7,289 nucleotides of DNA from Microcaldota archaeon (GTDB lineage: Archaea > Micrarchaeota > Micrarchaeia > Micrarchaeales > Micrarchaeaceae). Of the stretch, positions 1 to 6,589 are shown one piece after another; position 1 is the stretch's first letter, and every line of letters starts with the position of its first letter. The notes below the pieces were generated by a model, which did not search any database, was not told the DNA's origin, and saw only the letters and a list, made by a program, of their open reading frames with translations. Position numbers and translations under genes: made by a program. The stretch covers positions 1 to 7,289 of the forward strand of contig JASHUQ010000025.1 of assembly GCA_030039935.1 (NCBI GenBank), read 5' to 3'.

Positions 1-133
1 AGAATTTGCATACCAATATAATGCCAAGATATCGGGATCTGTAGGAATCCAATGGTTCAGGGTGAGGATCACGCCGCCAACCGGCATTATGCCAAGTTAT
101 ACTCTCTATCCCACCCTGCAAACAGTTCCGTGA
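1..133 (+). CDS. C-terminal fragment of an unidentified convergent protein (5' end outside window)
   Basis: An open plus-strand frame runs in from the left edge (first full codon at base 2) to a TGA at 131-133 and gives 43 residues, with no start inside the window. I do not recognise the family. The visible tail is rich in aromatic residues, Thr, Ser and Pro, with alternating hydrophobic and polar residues (for example GIQWFRVRITPPTG, then MPSYTLYP). This looks like the beta-rich end of an extracytoplasmic or surface protein, but that is only inference. Codon choice (AGG for Arg, ATA and ATC for Ile) matches the operon. The stop lies 14 bases from the stop of the convergent atpI gene, a typical tail-to-tail spacing. 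The competing reading is a minus-strand ORF from an ATG at 87, also open to the edge. I prefer the plus frame because of its composition and its tidy convergent end, with moderate confidence. Confidence 0.5.
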   Translation, partial: EFAYQYNAKISGSVGIQWFRVRITPPTGIMPSYTLYPTLQTVP

Positions 134-147
134 TGTACACATTGAAA
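134..147. other. Convergent intergenic gap between the left-edge gene and atpI
   Basis: Fourteen bases separate the two stop codons. They contain the small palindrome TGTACA but no hairpin and no T-tract on either strand that would mark a clear archaeal terminator. Transcripts from the two sides probably run past each other and end inside the opposing gene. Confidence 0.45.
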
Positions 148-2073
148 TTATCTGTCGATGCTGAATTTGCTGAGCGTCCTTTTCCTTGCGCTCTTGAATG
201 GTCTGAACGGAATCCCATTTCCTGTATAGAACTTTGAGAAGAACTCAACATAGATGAGCCTTGCTCCCTGTATTCCGGATTCAAAGAGCGCTATAACAAG
301 GTTGAAAAGCTGTCCGAATACAAGTATAACAGTTCCAACTATTGCAAGGAGTATAGAATGGCTTATCCCGTGAAGGAATATCTTGTCTATTATCCCTGCA
401 AGGATTATAGAGGTTAGAAGAATTCCGACAAGCCTTACATAGGACAAAATGTGGCTCACTATAGATGGGATTTCCATGAGGGACTGCGATCCCTCTCCAT
501 AGAAAACAACCCCTATACCAGCAATAATGAGTATGTATGAGATAATTGCAAGGGGATTAGAGAATCCTAATGGCGCTTTATGCAGTACCGAAAGCCCGAA
601 TATCACTATTCCAAGAGCTGTTGAAAACCAGCCGAGCTTTGCCGCGGCGTGCCTTTTCTCGTTGTGTGAAATCTTGTTAAGGAATCCGAGTATCAATCCG
701 AATTCGACCATGAAAACTCCAATATAGCCAGCAATGAGGAGAAGCGTGGAAAGGCTGGTCTCGACATTGAATATTGCGGTATATGGGAGCTGGAACCCAA
801 AATACTCATTGAACACAAAACCCAACACCATTGATATTATTGATCCTGGAATTATCGCCTTTGCAAGAGTCATCATCCCGCTCGGCCCTATTATCATTGT
901 AACAAATGAGCTTATCTTCCTTGGAATCCTGCTTTTCTTTGGAGGATGATTGAGCCTATGGATAAGCCACAATGAACCTGCAAGCATTATTGCTCCATAT
1001 CCAAAGTCTCCAACCATTAATCCGAAGAATATCGGAAAGACTATGGCAAATATTACGGTAGGATCAAACTCGTCGCTTCTAGGAAGTGAATAAAACCTTA
1101 TGAAGAATTCAAAGAGCCTTGTGATTACCGGGTTGTCGAGCCTTGTCGGCGGCAACTCCTTTGAATCTATTGTCTCAAGCATGTAGTGCTCTTTTGTCAC
1201 GCTTTTCACAAGGTTTTCAAGGTTGCCGATGTTGCCGCTAGGAACCCATCCTTCCACAACAACAATAGAATCCCCTATGCCTATCTTGTTAGTTATCTCG
1301 AACTTCTCCATCTCTATGTCGAGCTGCTCCCTCAGAGCGCTAACAAGCGGATACCACTTCTCTGATATGACATGAAGTTCATCTTCAAGATTCTTTTTCC
1401 TTGTATTCATGTGTTCTAGCTGCTTCTGGAAATGTGTTATGAGCTCCTTTGTTGTTCCGTGCAGTTCCGGAATGACTTCAAGAGATATCTTCCTTTTCTC
1501 TGCTATTAGCGCAAAGTCCTTCTCAACATCCTTTTGTATTGATATTATCGCGCATTTCTGGAGGTCGACAACCACAACATCCCTCATCTTTGCTTGGATC
1601 TGCTCCTTCAGCTGCCTGAGCTCCTTGCCATGTGCAACAAATGACCTTATGCTCCTAGAATTCAATATGCCGATATCTCTGCCAAACATGGCGATCCTTT
1701 CTATTAGAGATAGCTTTTGCTGGATGTCTTTTGAGGTAGCCGAAATTCCATCAAGTTCTCTTTTTATGGCAGCGGCTCTTTCGTCTATCTTTATGGAAGA
1801 GGCATAATCCCTCAGTTGCTGAATGTTACTGAAAGCAAATTTCTCATTACTTCCCTCTTTGTACAAGATGCTGTCAAGCCCCCTGAACCTTTGTGACATA
1901 TCTGATATTTCCTTGTAATCAATGCCCTCCCCGCTTTTCAAAAGCTTGAGGGAATCCTCGCCCATCGCTTCTATCTGAACCGCGCCGAGGTCCTGCAGCG
2001 CAGCGAGGGAATCGTTGTAATACTCTCTAGAGAGAATGAGTCGTATCTTTGTCATCCTGGACGGCTTCAGCAT
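148..2073 (-). CDS. atpI: A-type ATP synthase subunit I (membrane stator, a-subunit homologue)
   Basis: This 641-residue protein is the membrane-embedded stator that provides the ion half-channels facing the c-ring; it is homologous to V-ATPase subunit a. Residues 1 to about 320 form the cytoplasmic arm: the opening MLKPSRMTKIRLIL is typical, coiled-coil stretches lie near 100-125 and 210-250, and the linker PPTRLDNP is at 308-315. The rest is membrane domain with about seven to eight helices. It includes the conserved block DPTVIFAIVFPIFFGLMVGD (337-356) and SHILSYVRL (540-548), whose Arg547 corresponds to the essential Arg of the ion path. The family-typical end GARLIYVEFFSKFY is at 603-616. 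Length is normal for archaeal I subunits. The ATG abuts the TAA of atpH, with AGGT overlapping that stop as a possible ribosome site. It is the last gene of the operon here: no c-ring gene follows before the convergent neighbour. Confidence 0.97.
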   Translation of the reverse strand: MLKPSRMTKIRLILSREYYNDSLAALQDLGAVQIEAMGEDSLKLLKSGEGIDYKEISDMSQRFRGLDSILYKEGSNEKFAFSNIQQLRDYASSIKIDERAAAIKRELDGISATSKDIQQKLSLIERIAMFGRDIGILNSRSIRSFVAHGKELRQLKEQIQAKMRDVVVVDLQKCAIISIQKDVEKDFALIAEKRKISLEVIPELHGTTKELITHFQKQLEHMNTRKKNLEDELHVISEKWYPLVSALREQLDIEMEKFEITNKIGIGDSIVVVEGWVPSGNIGNLENLVKSVTKEHYMLETIDSKELPPTRLDNPVITRLFEFFIRFYSLPRSDEFDPTVIFAIVFPIFFGLMVGDFGYGAIMLAGSLWLIHRLNHPPKKSRIPRKISSFVTMIIGPSGMMTLAKAIIPGSIISMVLGFVFNEYFGFQLPYTAIFNVETSLSTLLLIAGYIGVFMVEFGLILGFLNKISHNEKRHAAAKLGWFSTALGIVIFGLSVLHKAPLGFSNPLAIISYILIIAGIGVVFYGEGSQSLMEIPSIVSHILSYVRLVGILLTSIILAGIIDKIFLHGISHSILLAIVGTVILVFGQLFNLVIALFESGIQGARLIYVEFFSKFYTGNGIPFRPFKSARKRTLSKFSIDR

Positions 2074-2397
2074 TTACCTCACTTTGTAAACATTTGATAT
2101 GATATTCTTGAATATTGAAATCGCATCGTCCTTTCCAATGTCGCTTATCTTGTCGGCCTTTTCCTTCGCACCCTCAAGAATAGTTGTCCTTGACATTGAT
2201 GCGGATTCTGACGCCTTTTCAACCTCCTTGTTGTAATCATCGTCAGATTTTTTCACAGAGTTATCAACTATCCTCTTCGCCTCTTCGTTCGCATCTGAGA
2301 CGATCTTGCCTGCCTTTGCTTTTGCCTCGTCTATTCTCTTTGAAGATTGGTCCTCAATGTCCTTTATCTTCGCAAGCGTTTCAACATCGTCGCTCAT
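2074..2397 (-). CDS. atpH: A-type ATP synthase subunit H (peripheral stalk)
   Basis: A 107-residue, highly charged, almost entirely helical protein rich in Ala, Glu, Lys, Asp and Ser, without Pro, Trp or Cys. It fits subunit H (AhaH), which pairs with subunit E in a right-handed coiled coil to form the peripheral stalks holding the A3B3 head against the membrane stator I. Residues 1 to about 85 show the repeated EAKAKAGKIVSDANEEAKRI style of the family. The last 20 residues (DAISIFKNIISNVYKV) form an amphipathic tail like the family's C-terminus. Length is close to the usual 100-110. Its position directly before atpI matches the conserved H-I pair. Its ATG sits in an ATGA overlap with the mini-protein gene upstream. 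The purine-rich GGTGGTGA at 2399-2406 is a near-consensus ribosome site but lies only 1 base from the ATG. Assignment rests on composition and context more than on diagnostic residues. Confidence 0.88.
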   Translation of the reverse strand: MSDDVETLAKIKDIEDQSSKRIDEAKAKAGKIVSDANEEAKRIVDNSVKKSDDDYNKEVEKASESASMSRTTILEGAKEKADKISDIGKDDAISIFKNIISNVYKVR

Positions 2398-2507
2398 TTC
2401 ACCACCAGATACATTATCAAGCCTATGGCTGCAAGTCCAACTGTAAGGTTTACCATAGAGAAAATCATCCTTATTCTTGTGAACTCCCTTAGCTTGTCAT
2501 TGCGCAT
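2394..2507 (-). CDS. 37-residue single-helix membrane mini-protein inside the ATP synthase operon
   Basis: An intact ATG-to-TGA frame fills the whole gap between subunits D and H. The start ATG at 2507 lies inside the end of atpD (11-base overlap) and the stop makes an ATGA overlap with atpH, which is how real genes in this operon join. The product has a basic N-terminus (MRNDKLREFTRIR: five Arg/Lys against Asp4 and Glu8) followed by an uninterrupted hydrophobic stretch at residues 14-36 ending in a single Lys. That predicts one transmembrane helix with the N-terminus in the cytoplasm. AAGGGT at 2515-2520 is a weak ribosome site with a 7-base spacer. The helix has no acidic residue, so this is not the c-ring subunit. 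I do not recognise a family. A role as an assembly factor or accessory subunit of the A0 sector is inference from location only. Methanosarcina mazei also has a small gene (ahaG) just after ahaD; whether the two are related is untested. Confidence 0.75.
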   Translation of the reverse strand: MRNDKLREFTRIRMIFSMVNLTVGLAAIGLIMYLVVK

Positions 2508-3120
2508 TTATCTTACCCTTTATAAATTTCAAGGAAACTGTCTGATCCCTTTCTATGTCCTCGAGCCTTTGCTTTATGTATAAAACCTTTTCCTGCATAT
2601 TTGGAATTACAACATTCTCTATAGCGTTAGACCTCCTGTTGAGCTTTTCTATCTCATAAAGAAGCTTTCTCAGCGAGTTTTCTTTCTCAGCAATCTCTAT
2701 CAAGAGCCTGAAGAGCAGCTTGTAGCTCTTCCTAGCATCTTCAACAGCAGTTGGAACAGATATCAATTCATAGGATCTTGAAAAATGGTCTGTTTGGTTT
2801 ACGTCAAGGTTTGGTATCCTTACTCCCATGACATTCTTCGCCTCTACTCCAACGAGCATTGTTCCCTGTTCTGCCGCAATCCTCTCAAGGTTTATTCTTC
2901 CTGCAAGAATGTCGGCTATCTTTGTGCTGTCTGTTGCAGTTTGAACAGATGACCTGAGGTTTGCCCTGAGCATCTGGATCTGCCTTGCCAGGTTGAAGAA
3001 CTCGAGAACTAGGCTCGCCCTTTTCATCTTCAGGAGAGAGAGCCCTTTTGACGCTACCTTTATCCTATTCTTAGTCCTTATCATCTCTATTCTTGTTGTC
3101 TTTATGTTAATGTTTGGCAT
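2497..3120 (-). CDS. atpD: A-type ATP synthase subunit D (central rotor shaft)
   Basis: Subunit D is the long antiparallel coiled-coil axle inside the A3B3 head, the functional counterpart of F-type gamma, and works with subunit F. The 207-residue product shows both family ends. The N-terminal helix carries RTKNRIKVASKGLSLLKMKR (residues 15-34), and the C-terminal helix carries NRRSNAIENVVIPNMQEKV (161-179) followed by a basic/acidic amphipathic run to about 200. A globular middle lies at roughly 80-120 (VGVEAKNVMGVRIPN). Length is normal. I start it at the ATG at 3120, which shares one base with the TAA of atpB (TAATG). A GTG at 3129 would add only three residues (MEI) and lengthen the overlap. 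The 3' end overlaps the mini-protein start by 11 bases. Confidence 0.96.
   Translation of the reverse strand: MPNINIKTTRIEMIRTKNRIKVASKGLSLLKMKRASLVLEFFNLARQIQMLRANLRSSVQTATDSTKIADILAGRINLERIAAEQGTMLVGVEAKNVMGVRIPNLDVNQTDHFSRSYELISVPTAVEDARKSYKLLFRLLIEIAEKENSLRKLLYEIEKLNRRSNAIENVVIPNMQEKVLYIKQRLEDIERDQTVSLKFIKGKINAQ
2515..2520 (-). promoter_or_regulatory. Possible ribosome binding site of the 37-residue ORF
   Basis: AAGGGT on the minus strand lies inside the last codons of atpD, 7 bases before the ATG at 2507. The match to the archaeal anti-SD is partial, so re-initiation by ribosomes finishing atpD may matter more. Confidence 0.35.
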
Positions 3121-4502
3121 TATTTCCACTTTCCATACTTTTGTATGAACTGGTCCTTTACCCTCTTCATCTCGTTCTTATCAAGAAGAGTGAACAGGTC
3201 CCAGCCAAGCGAAAGGCTTGTCTCAATGCTTCTATCCTCATAATATCCTTGGTTTATGAACTTCTCTTCAAAATTGTCAGCGAATTTCAGATACTTCTTG
3301 TCGTTTTCGCTCAGCGCCTCTTCTCCTACAATTTCCGTAAGGTTTCTGAGGTCTTTTCCATTTGCATAAGATGAATAAAGCTGGTCTTTTACCCCGCTAT
3401 GATCCGCTCTTGTCCTTCCCTCTCCTATCCCGTTGTTCATGAGCCTAGAAAGAGAAAGAAGCACATCAACATTAGGATAGATTCCTTTTCTTTGAAGGTC
3501 TCTGCTGAGCACTACTTGTCCTTCTGTTATGTAACCTGTAAGATCAGGTATGGGATGCGTTATGTCGTCCCCAGGCATCGTGAGTATCGGAATCTGTGTT
3601 ATTGATCCTTTCCTGTTGTGTATTTTCCCGGCTCTTTCATATATTGTTGATAAGTCAGTGTACATGTATCCAGGATAGCCCCTTCTTCCCGGAACCTCTT
3701 CTCTTGCAGCTGATACCTCTCTTAATGCCTCGCAATAGTTTGTCATGTCTGAAAGTATTACAAGGACGTGCATGTCCTCTTTGTATGCAAGATACTCTGC
3801 TGTTGTGAGCGCAAGCCTCGGCAATATTATCCTTTCCATAGAAGGATCTGATGAAAGGTTCAGGAAAACCACTGCCTTGCTCAGCGCACCAGTCTCCTCA
3901 AACTCTCTTCTGAAGAAGTTCGCCTCTTCGCTGTTTATTCCTATTCCTCCAAATACAACGGAAAACTCCTCTCCTTCTCCAAGAACCTTTGCCTGTCTTG
4001 CAATCTGCGCGGCGATCCTGTTGTGCGGCATTCCAGAGCCAGAGAATATCGGAAGCTTCTGCCCCCTTACAAGCGTGTTAAGGCAATCTATTGTCGAGAT
4101 TCCCGTTTGCAGGAATTCTGCCGGCTCTTCCCTTGCAACCGGATTTATCGCCTCTCCCGTTATCTCTACCTGTTCATCGCTGTATATTTGTGGACCATTA
4201 TCTCTAGGCCTTCCAACACCATCAAAGATTCTTCCTAACATGTCTGTGCTCACTGGAAGGCGCGCAGTTGTTCCCTGGAATCTTGTTTTTGTTTTCCCAA
4301 GGTCCATTCCGCGTGTTTCTCCGAACGACTGTACAATTGCTAGCCCGTTTCTGCTGTCGAGAACTTGCCCTGTTACTGTTCTTCCATCTCCGAGTGCAAT
4401 CTCGACAAGCTCGTTGTACGCTGCGTTCTTTACTCCTTCAACAAAAAGGAGCACGTTTGTTATCTGCTTTACTGTTTTGTAGTAAACATCGCTCATTTCC
4501 AT
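3120..4502 (-). CDS. atpB: A-type ATP synthase subunit B (non-catalytic head subunit)
   Basis: A 460-residue regulatory, non-catalytic nucleotide-type subunit that alternates with A in the A3B3 head. In place of a true Walker A motif it has SGSGMPHN (154-161), the degenerate P-loop typical of archaeal B. Other family blocks are [10 protein letters not shown] (90-99), [19 protein letters not shown] (246-264), [20 protein letters not shown] (271-290) and [20 protein letters not shown] (309-328). [11 protein letters not shown] (350-360) carries Arg353, the expected arginine finger reaching into the catalytic site of A. Length is normal and the C-terminal helical domain is complete. Three starts are possible within ten bases: GTG at 4505 (GTGA overlap with atpA), ATG at 4502 (TGATG overlap, chosen) and ATG at 4496. 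They differ by at most three residues and the choice is not decisive. Confidence 0.98.
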   Translation of the reverse strand: MEMSDVYYKTVKQITNVLLFVEGVKNAAYNELVEIALGDGRTVTGQVLDSRNGLAIVQSFGETRGMDLGKTKTRFQGTTARLPVSTDMLGRIFDGVGRPRDNGPQIYSDEQVEITGEAINPVAREEPAEFLQTGISTIDCLNTLVRGQKLPIFSGSGMPHNRIAAQIARQAKVLGEGEEFSVVFGGIGINSEEANFFRREFEETGALSKAVVFLNLSSDPSMERIILPRLALTTAEYLAYKEDMHVLVILSDMTNYCEALREVSAAREEVPGRRGYPGYMYTDLSTIYERAGKIHNRKGSITQIPILTMPGDDITHPIPDLTGYITEGQVVLSRDLQRKGIYPNVDVLLSLSRLMNNGIGEGRTRADHSGVKDQLYSSYANGKDLRNLTEIVGEEALSENDKKYLKFADNFEEKFINQGYYEDRSIETSLSLGWDLFTLLDKNEMKRVKDQFIQKYGKWK

Positions 4503-6259
4503 CACTTTGTCTTCACTTCCATCCTGTTTATCTCGTCTATTGCTTTCTTCATATCCTTGAAATACGCGTCAATCTTGTCTTCTGGGACAAACTTCATACG
4601 CGCAAGCTTCTGCTTCGCGTCTATTTTCTGGAGCTGGTCAACCAGTATTCCTTTGTCTATTGCAGATCTCTCAGCCTCGTCAAGCAGCATTATCGACTTT
4701 ATCATAAGATACTGCTTGTGCGAAGATGAATATGTGTCAACTTCGTCGAATGCGCTCTGCTGAAGATAGTCTTCTCTTATGCTTTTTGCAATGTCAAGGA
4801 TTTCCTTCTCTTTCTCTGGAAGCGCATCGTATCCAACAAGCTGCACTACCTCGTTTATCTCGTTTTCTTTCTGCAATATGCTCATTGCCCTCAGATAAAG
4901 GTCGTTCCATTCCTTGTTTATGTTGTCCGAATACCATTTCTTCAGGTCGTCAGTGTAAAGCGAATAGCTGTTCAGCCAATTTATAGATGGGAAGTGCCTT
5001 CTGTTTGCAAGAGACGCATCAAGCGCCCAGAAAACCCTTGTAACTCTCAGTGTATTCTGAGAAACAGGTTCTGATGTGTCACCTCCAGGAGGAGAAACAG
5101 CACCAATAGCCGTAATAGATCCAATCGATCCATTGAGAACATGGACTCTGCCTGCTCTTTCATAGAACTCTGCGACCTTTCTTCCAAGATATGCCGGATA
5201 GCCCTCTTCTCCAGGCATCTCTTCCAACCTTCCAGATATTTCTCTGAGAGCCTCAGCCCATCTTGATGTGCTGTCTGCCATAAGCGCAACGCTGTATCCC
5301 ATGTCACGGTAATATTCTGCAAGAGTTATTCCTGTGTATATGCTAGCCTCTCTTGCTGCTACAGGCATGTTCGATGTGTTTGCAATAAGTATTGTACGGT
5401 CCATAATCGGTTTTCCGGATTTTGGGTCCTTAAGCTCAGGAAATGTTGTAAGTATCTCTGTCATCTCATTGCCACGTTCCCCACATCCTACGTAAACAAC
5501 TATCTCGCTGTCGCTCCATTTTGCAAGCTGATGCTGAATTACTGTTTTTCCGGATCCGAATGGGCCCGGAACAGCAGCTGTTCCTCCTTTTGCGACAGGG
5601 AACAGTGTATCAATTACTCTTTGTCCTGTTATAAGCGGAACGTCAGGTGGAAGCTTGTCTACTACTGGTCTTGGAATTCTCACTGGCCATCTCTGCAGAA
5701 GCTCAAGTTCAACATCCTTGTTCGACTTTGTTGAAATGCTTGCAATAGGATCCTCAAGCTTGAACGACCCCTCAGAAATATCAGATATTGTTCCTTCTAT
5801 TCCAGGCTTTACCATAACCTTGTGTTTTATCAAACTGGTCTCTTCCACTTCCCCGATAATGTCTCCGGATTTTACTTTTGTTCCATTCTTTGCAATTGGA
5901 ACAAATTCCCAGCTTTTCTTTAGATCAATAGAGTCTACATTGACTCCCTTTGCAATGAAGTCTCCGCTCTTTGCCTTTATCTTGTCAAGTGGCCTTTGTA
6001 TTCCATCGAATATCGATCCAATAAGTCCTGGTCCAAGCATTACAGACAATGGAGCGCCAGTATCAGATACAGGGTCTCCAGGCCTAAGCCCAGTTGTATC
6101 CTCGTAAACCTGGATAGTAGCCTTCCCGGAATTAAGCCTTATTATCTCTCCTATAAGCCCCTGCTCTCCAACCTTTACCACATTGTACATCTGAGGATCA
6201 TCCAATCCCTCTGCTATTACGACAGGACCAGAAACCCTGAATATGATTCCTTTTGCCAT
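4502..6259 (-). CDS. atpA: A-type ATP synthase catalytic subunit A
   Basis: A 585-residue catalytic subunit that makes or hydrolyses ATP at the A/B interfaces of the head (EC 7.1.2.2 family). It has an N-terminal beta-barrel (1 to about 75), [11 protein letters not shown] (81-91), and the 'non-homologous region' bulge typical of A/V-type A subunits (about 95-190). The Walker A motif GPFGSGKT (232-239) carries Lys238 and Thr239. GCGERGNEM (258-266) carries the catalytic Glu261. [20 protein letters not shown] is at 294-313, the Walker B strand [12 protein letters not shown] (323-334) carries Asp329, and [13 protein letters not shown] is at 389-401. The C-terminal helical domain is complete. No intein interrupts the P-loop, a site where some archaeal A subunits (Thermoplasma, Pyrococcus) carry one. 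The ATG directly abuts the TGA of atpF, and AAAGGT at 6266-6271 is a good ribosome site. All catalytic residues are present, so the enzyme should be active. Confidence 0.99.
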   Translation of the reverse strand: MAKGIIFRVSGPVVIAEGLDDPQMYNVVKVGEQGLIGEIIRLNSGKATIQVYEDTTGLRPGDPVSDTGAPLSVMLGPGLIGSIFDGIQRPLDKIKAKSGDFIAKGVNVDSIDLKKSWEFVPIAKNGTKVKSGDIIGEVEETSLIKHKVMVKPGIEGTISDISEGSFKLEDPIASISTKSNKDVELELLQRWPVRIPRPVVDKLPPDVPLITGQRVIDTLFPVAKGGTAAVPGPFGSGKTVIQHQLAKWSDSEIVVYVGCGERGNEMTEILTTFPELKDPKSGKPIMDRTILIANTSNMPVAAREASIYTGITLAEYYRDMGYSVALMADSTSRWAEALREISGRLEEMPGEEGYPAYLGRKVAEFYERAGRVHVLNGSIGSITAIGAVSPPGGDTSEPVSQNTLRVTRVFWALDASLANRRHFPSINWLNSYSLYTDDLKKWYSDNINKEWNDLYLRAMSILQKENEINEVVQLVGYDALPEKEKEILDIAKSIREDYLQQSAFDEVDTYSSSHKQYLMIKSIMLLDEAERSAIDKGILVDQLQKIDAKQKLARMKFVPEDKIDAYFKDMKKAIDEINRMEVKTK

Positions 6260-6589
6260 TCAATTACCTTTTAATCCAGAAATGTCAACTCCTAGCACTC
6301 TTTTTGCAAGCCTTTCAACAGATTCCTGCTCTGCCTCTTTTCCTGGTATAGGAATGAATATCACGAGAGGTTTTAATGATGTATCAGCAAGCCTTAATAA
6401 ATTGCTGTCCATCTTACTTCTAAGATTCTCTGACAGCATTATCAGATTGTATTGCTGGGATGAAAGAAGCTCGGAAAGGGTTTGCAGAGCCTCGCTGTCG
6501 TTTTTTATGAACACATCTGTGACTCCTATTAGCTTGAATCCAAGTACAAGCTCCCTTTCTCCAATTACAGCAATCTTCTCGAACTTCAC
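6260..6589 (-). CDS. atpF: A-type ATP synthase subunit F (central stalk, regulatory)
   Basis: A 109-residue central-stalk subunit that binds D and modulates ATP hydrolysis. The fold is a small Rossmann-like alpha/beta domain plus a C-terminal helix. The start region KIAVIGERELVLGFKLIGV (residues 5-23) matches the family opening, the strand PLVIFIPIPG (74-83) is the typical second landmark, and the C-terminal helix follows at 85-100. I start it at a GTG at 6589, which overlaps the TGA of atpC as GTGA. An ATG at 6661 would add 24 residues (MAWEILQCKQ and so on) that resemble no F subunit and would overlap atpC by 76 bases; those residues are the atpC C-terminus read in another frame. With the GTG the length is close to the usual 100. 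No strong Shine-Dalgarno site is visible, so coupling to atpC is likely. Confidence 0.93.
   Translation of the reverse strand: MKFEKIAVIGERELVLGFKLIGVTDVFIKNDSEALQTLSELLSSQQYNLIMLSENLRSKMDSNLLRLADTSLKPLVIFIPIPGKEAEQESVERLAKRVLGVDISGLKGN
6266..6271 (-). promoter_or_regulatory. Ribosome binding site of atpA
   Basis: AAAGGT on the minus strand, within the last codons of atpF, stands 6 bases before the atpA ATG at 6259. It is the best-spaced Shine-Dalgarno-like site in the operon, in keeping with the need for three catalytic subunits per complex. Confidence 0.5.

Noticed and set aside
1409..1807. Plus-strand ORF of 132 codons opposite atpI
   Set aside because: The Ser/Cys/Phe-rich product is the typical reverse reading of a coiled-coil region. 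No independent coding evidence.
2394..2507. The mini-protein as a degenerate c-ring (K) subunit, because its helix contains GLAAIG as c-subunits often do
   Set aside because: There is only one helix and no membrane-embedded Glu or Asp, both required for a working c-subunit. The match is six residues in a low-complexity hydrophobic stretch.
2515..2529. TATA-like AATTTATAAAG before the mini-protein gene
   Set aside because: It encodes the conserved KFIKG end of subunit D, and its distance to the ATG at 2507 (about 15 bases from its centre) is too short for a normal archaeal TATA-to-start spacing. Coincidence is more likely than an internal promoter.
3745..4482. Plus-strand ORF of 245 codons opposite atpB
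   Set aside because: It is the antisense shadow of a strongly conserved gene. The product is Ser/Pro/Leu-rich with no recognisable motif, and the opposite strand is certain to be AtpB.
5047..5322. Minus-strand ORF of 91 codons inside atpA in another frame
   Set aside because: It lies wholly within the conserved catalytic core of AtpA and its product resembles nothing.
5542..5565. Possible intein at the atpA P-loop
   Set aside because: The P-loop and its surroundings (residues 230-245) are continuous and atpA has normal length, so the insertion site is empty.
5655..6107. Plus-strand ORF of 150 codons opposite atpA
   Set aside because: Antisense shadow of the atpA N-terminal half, with low-complexity Ser/Pro-rich translation and no ribosome site of note.
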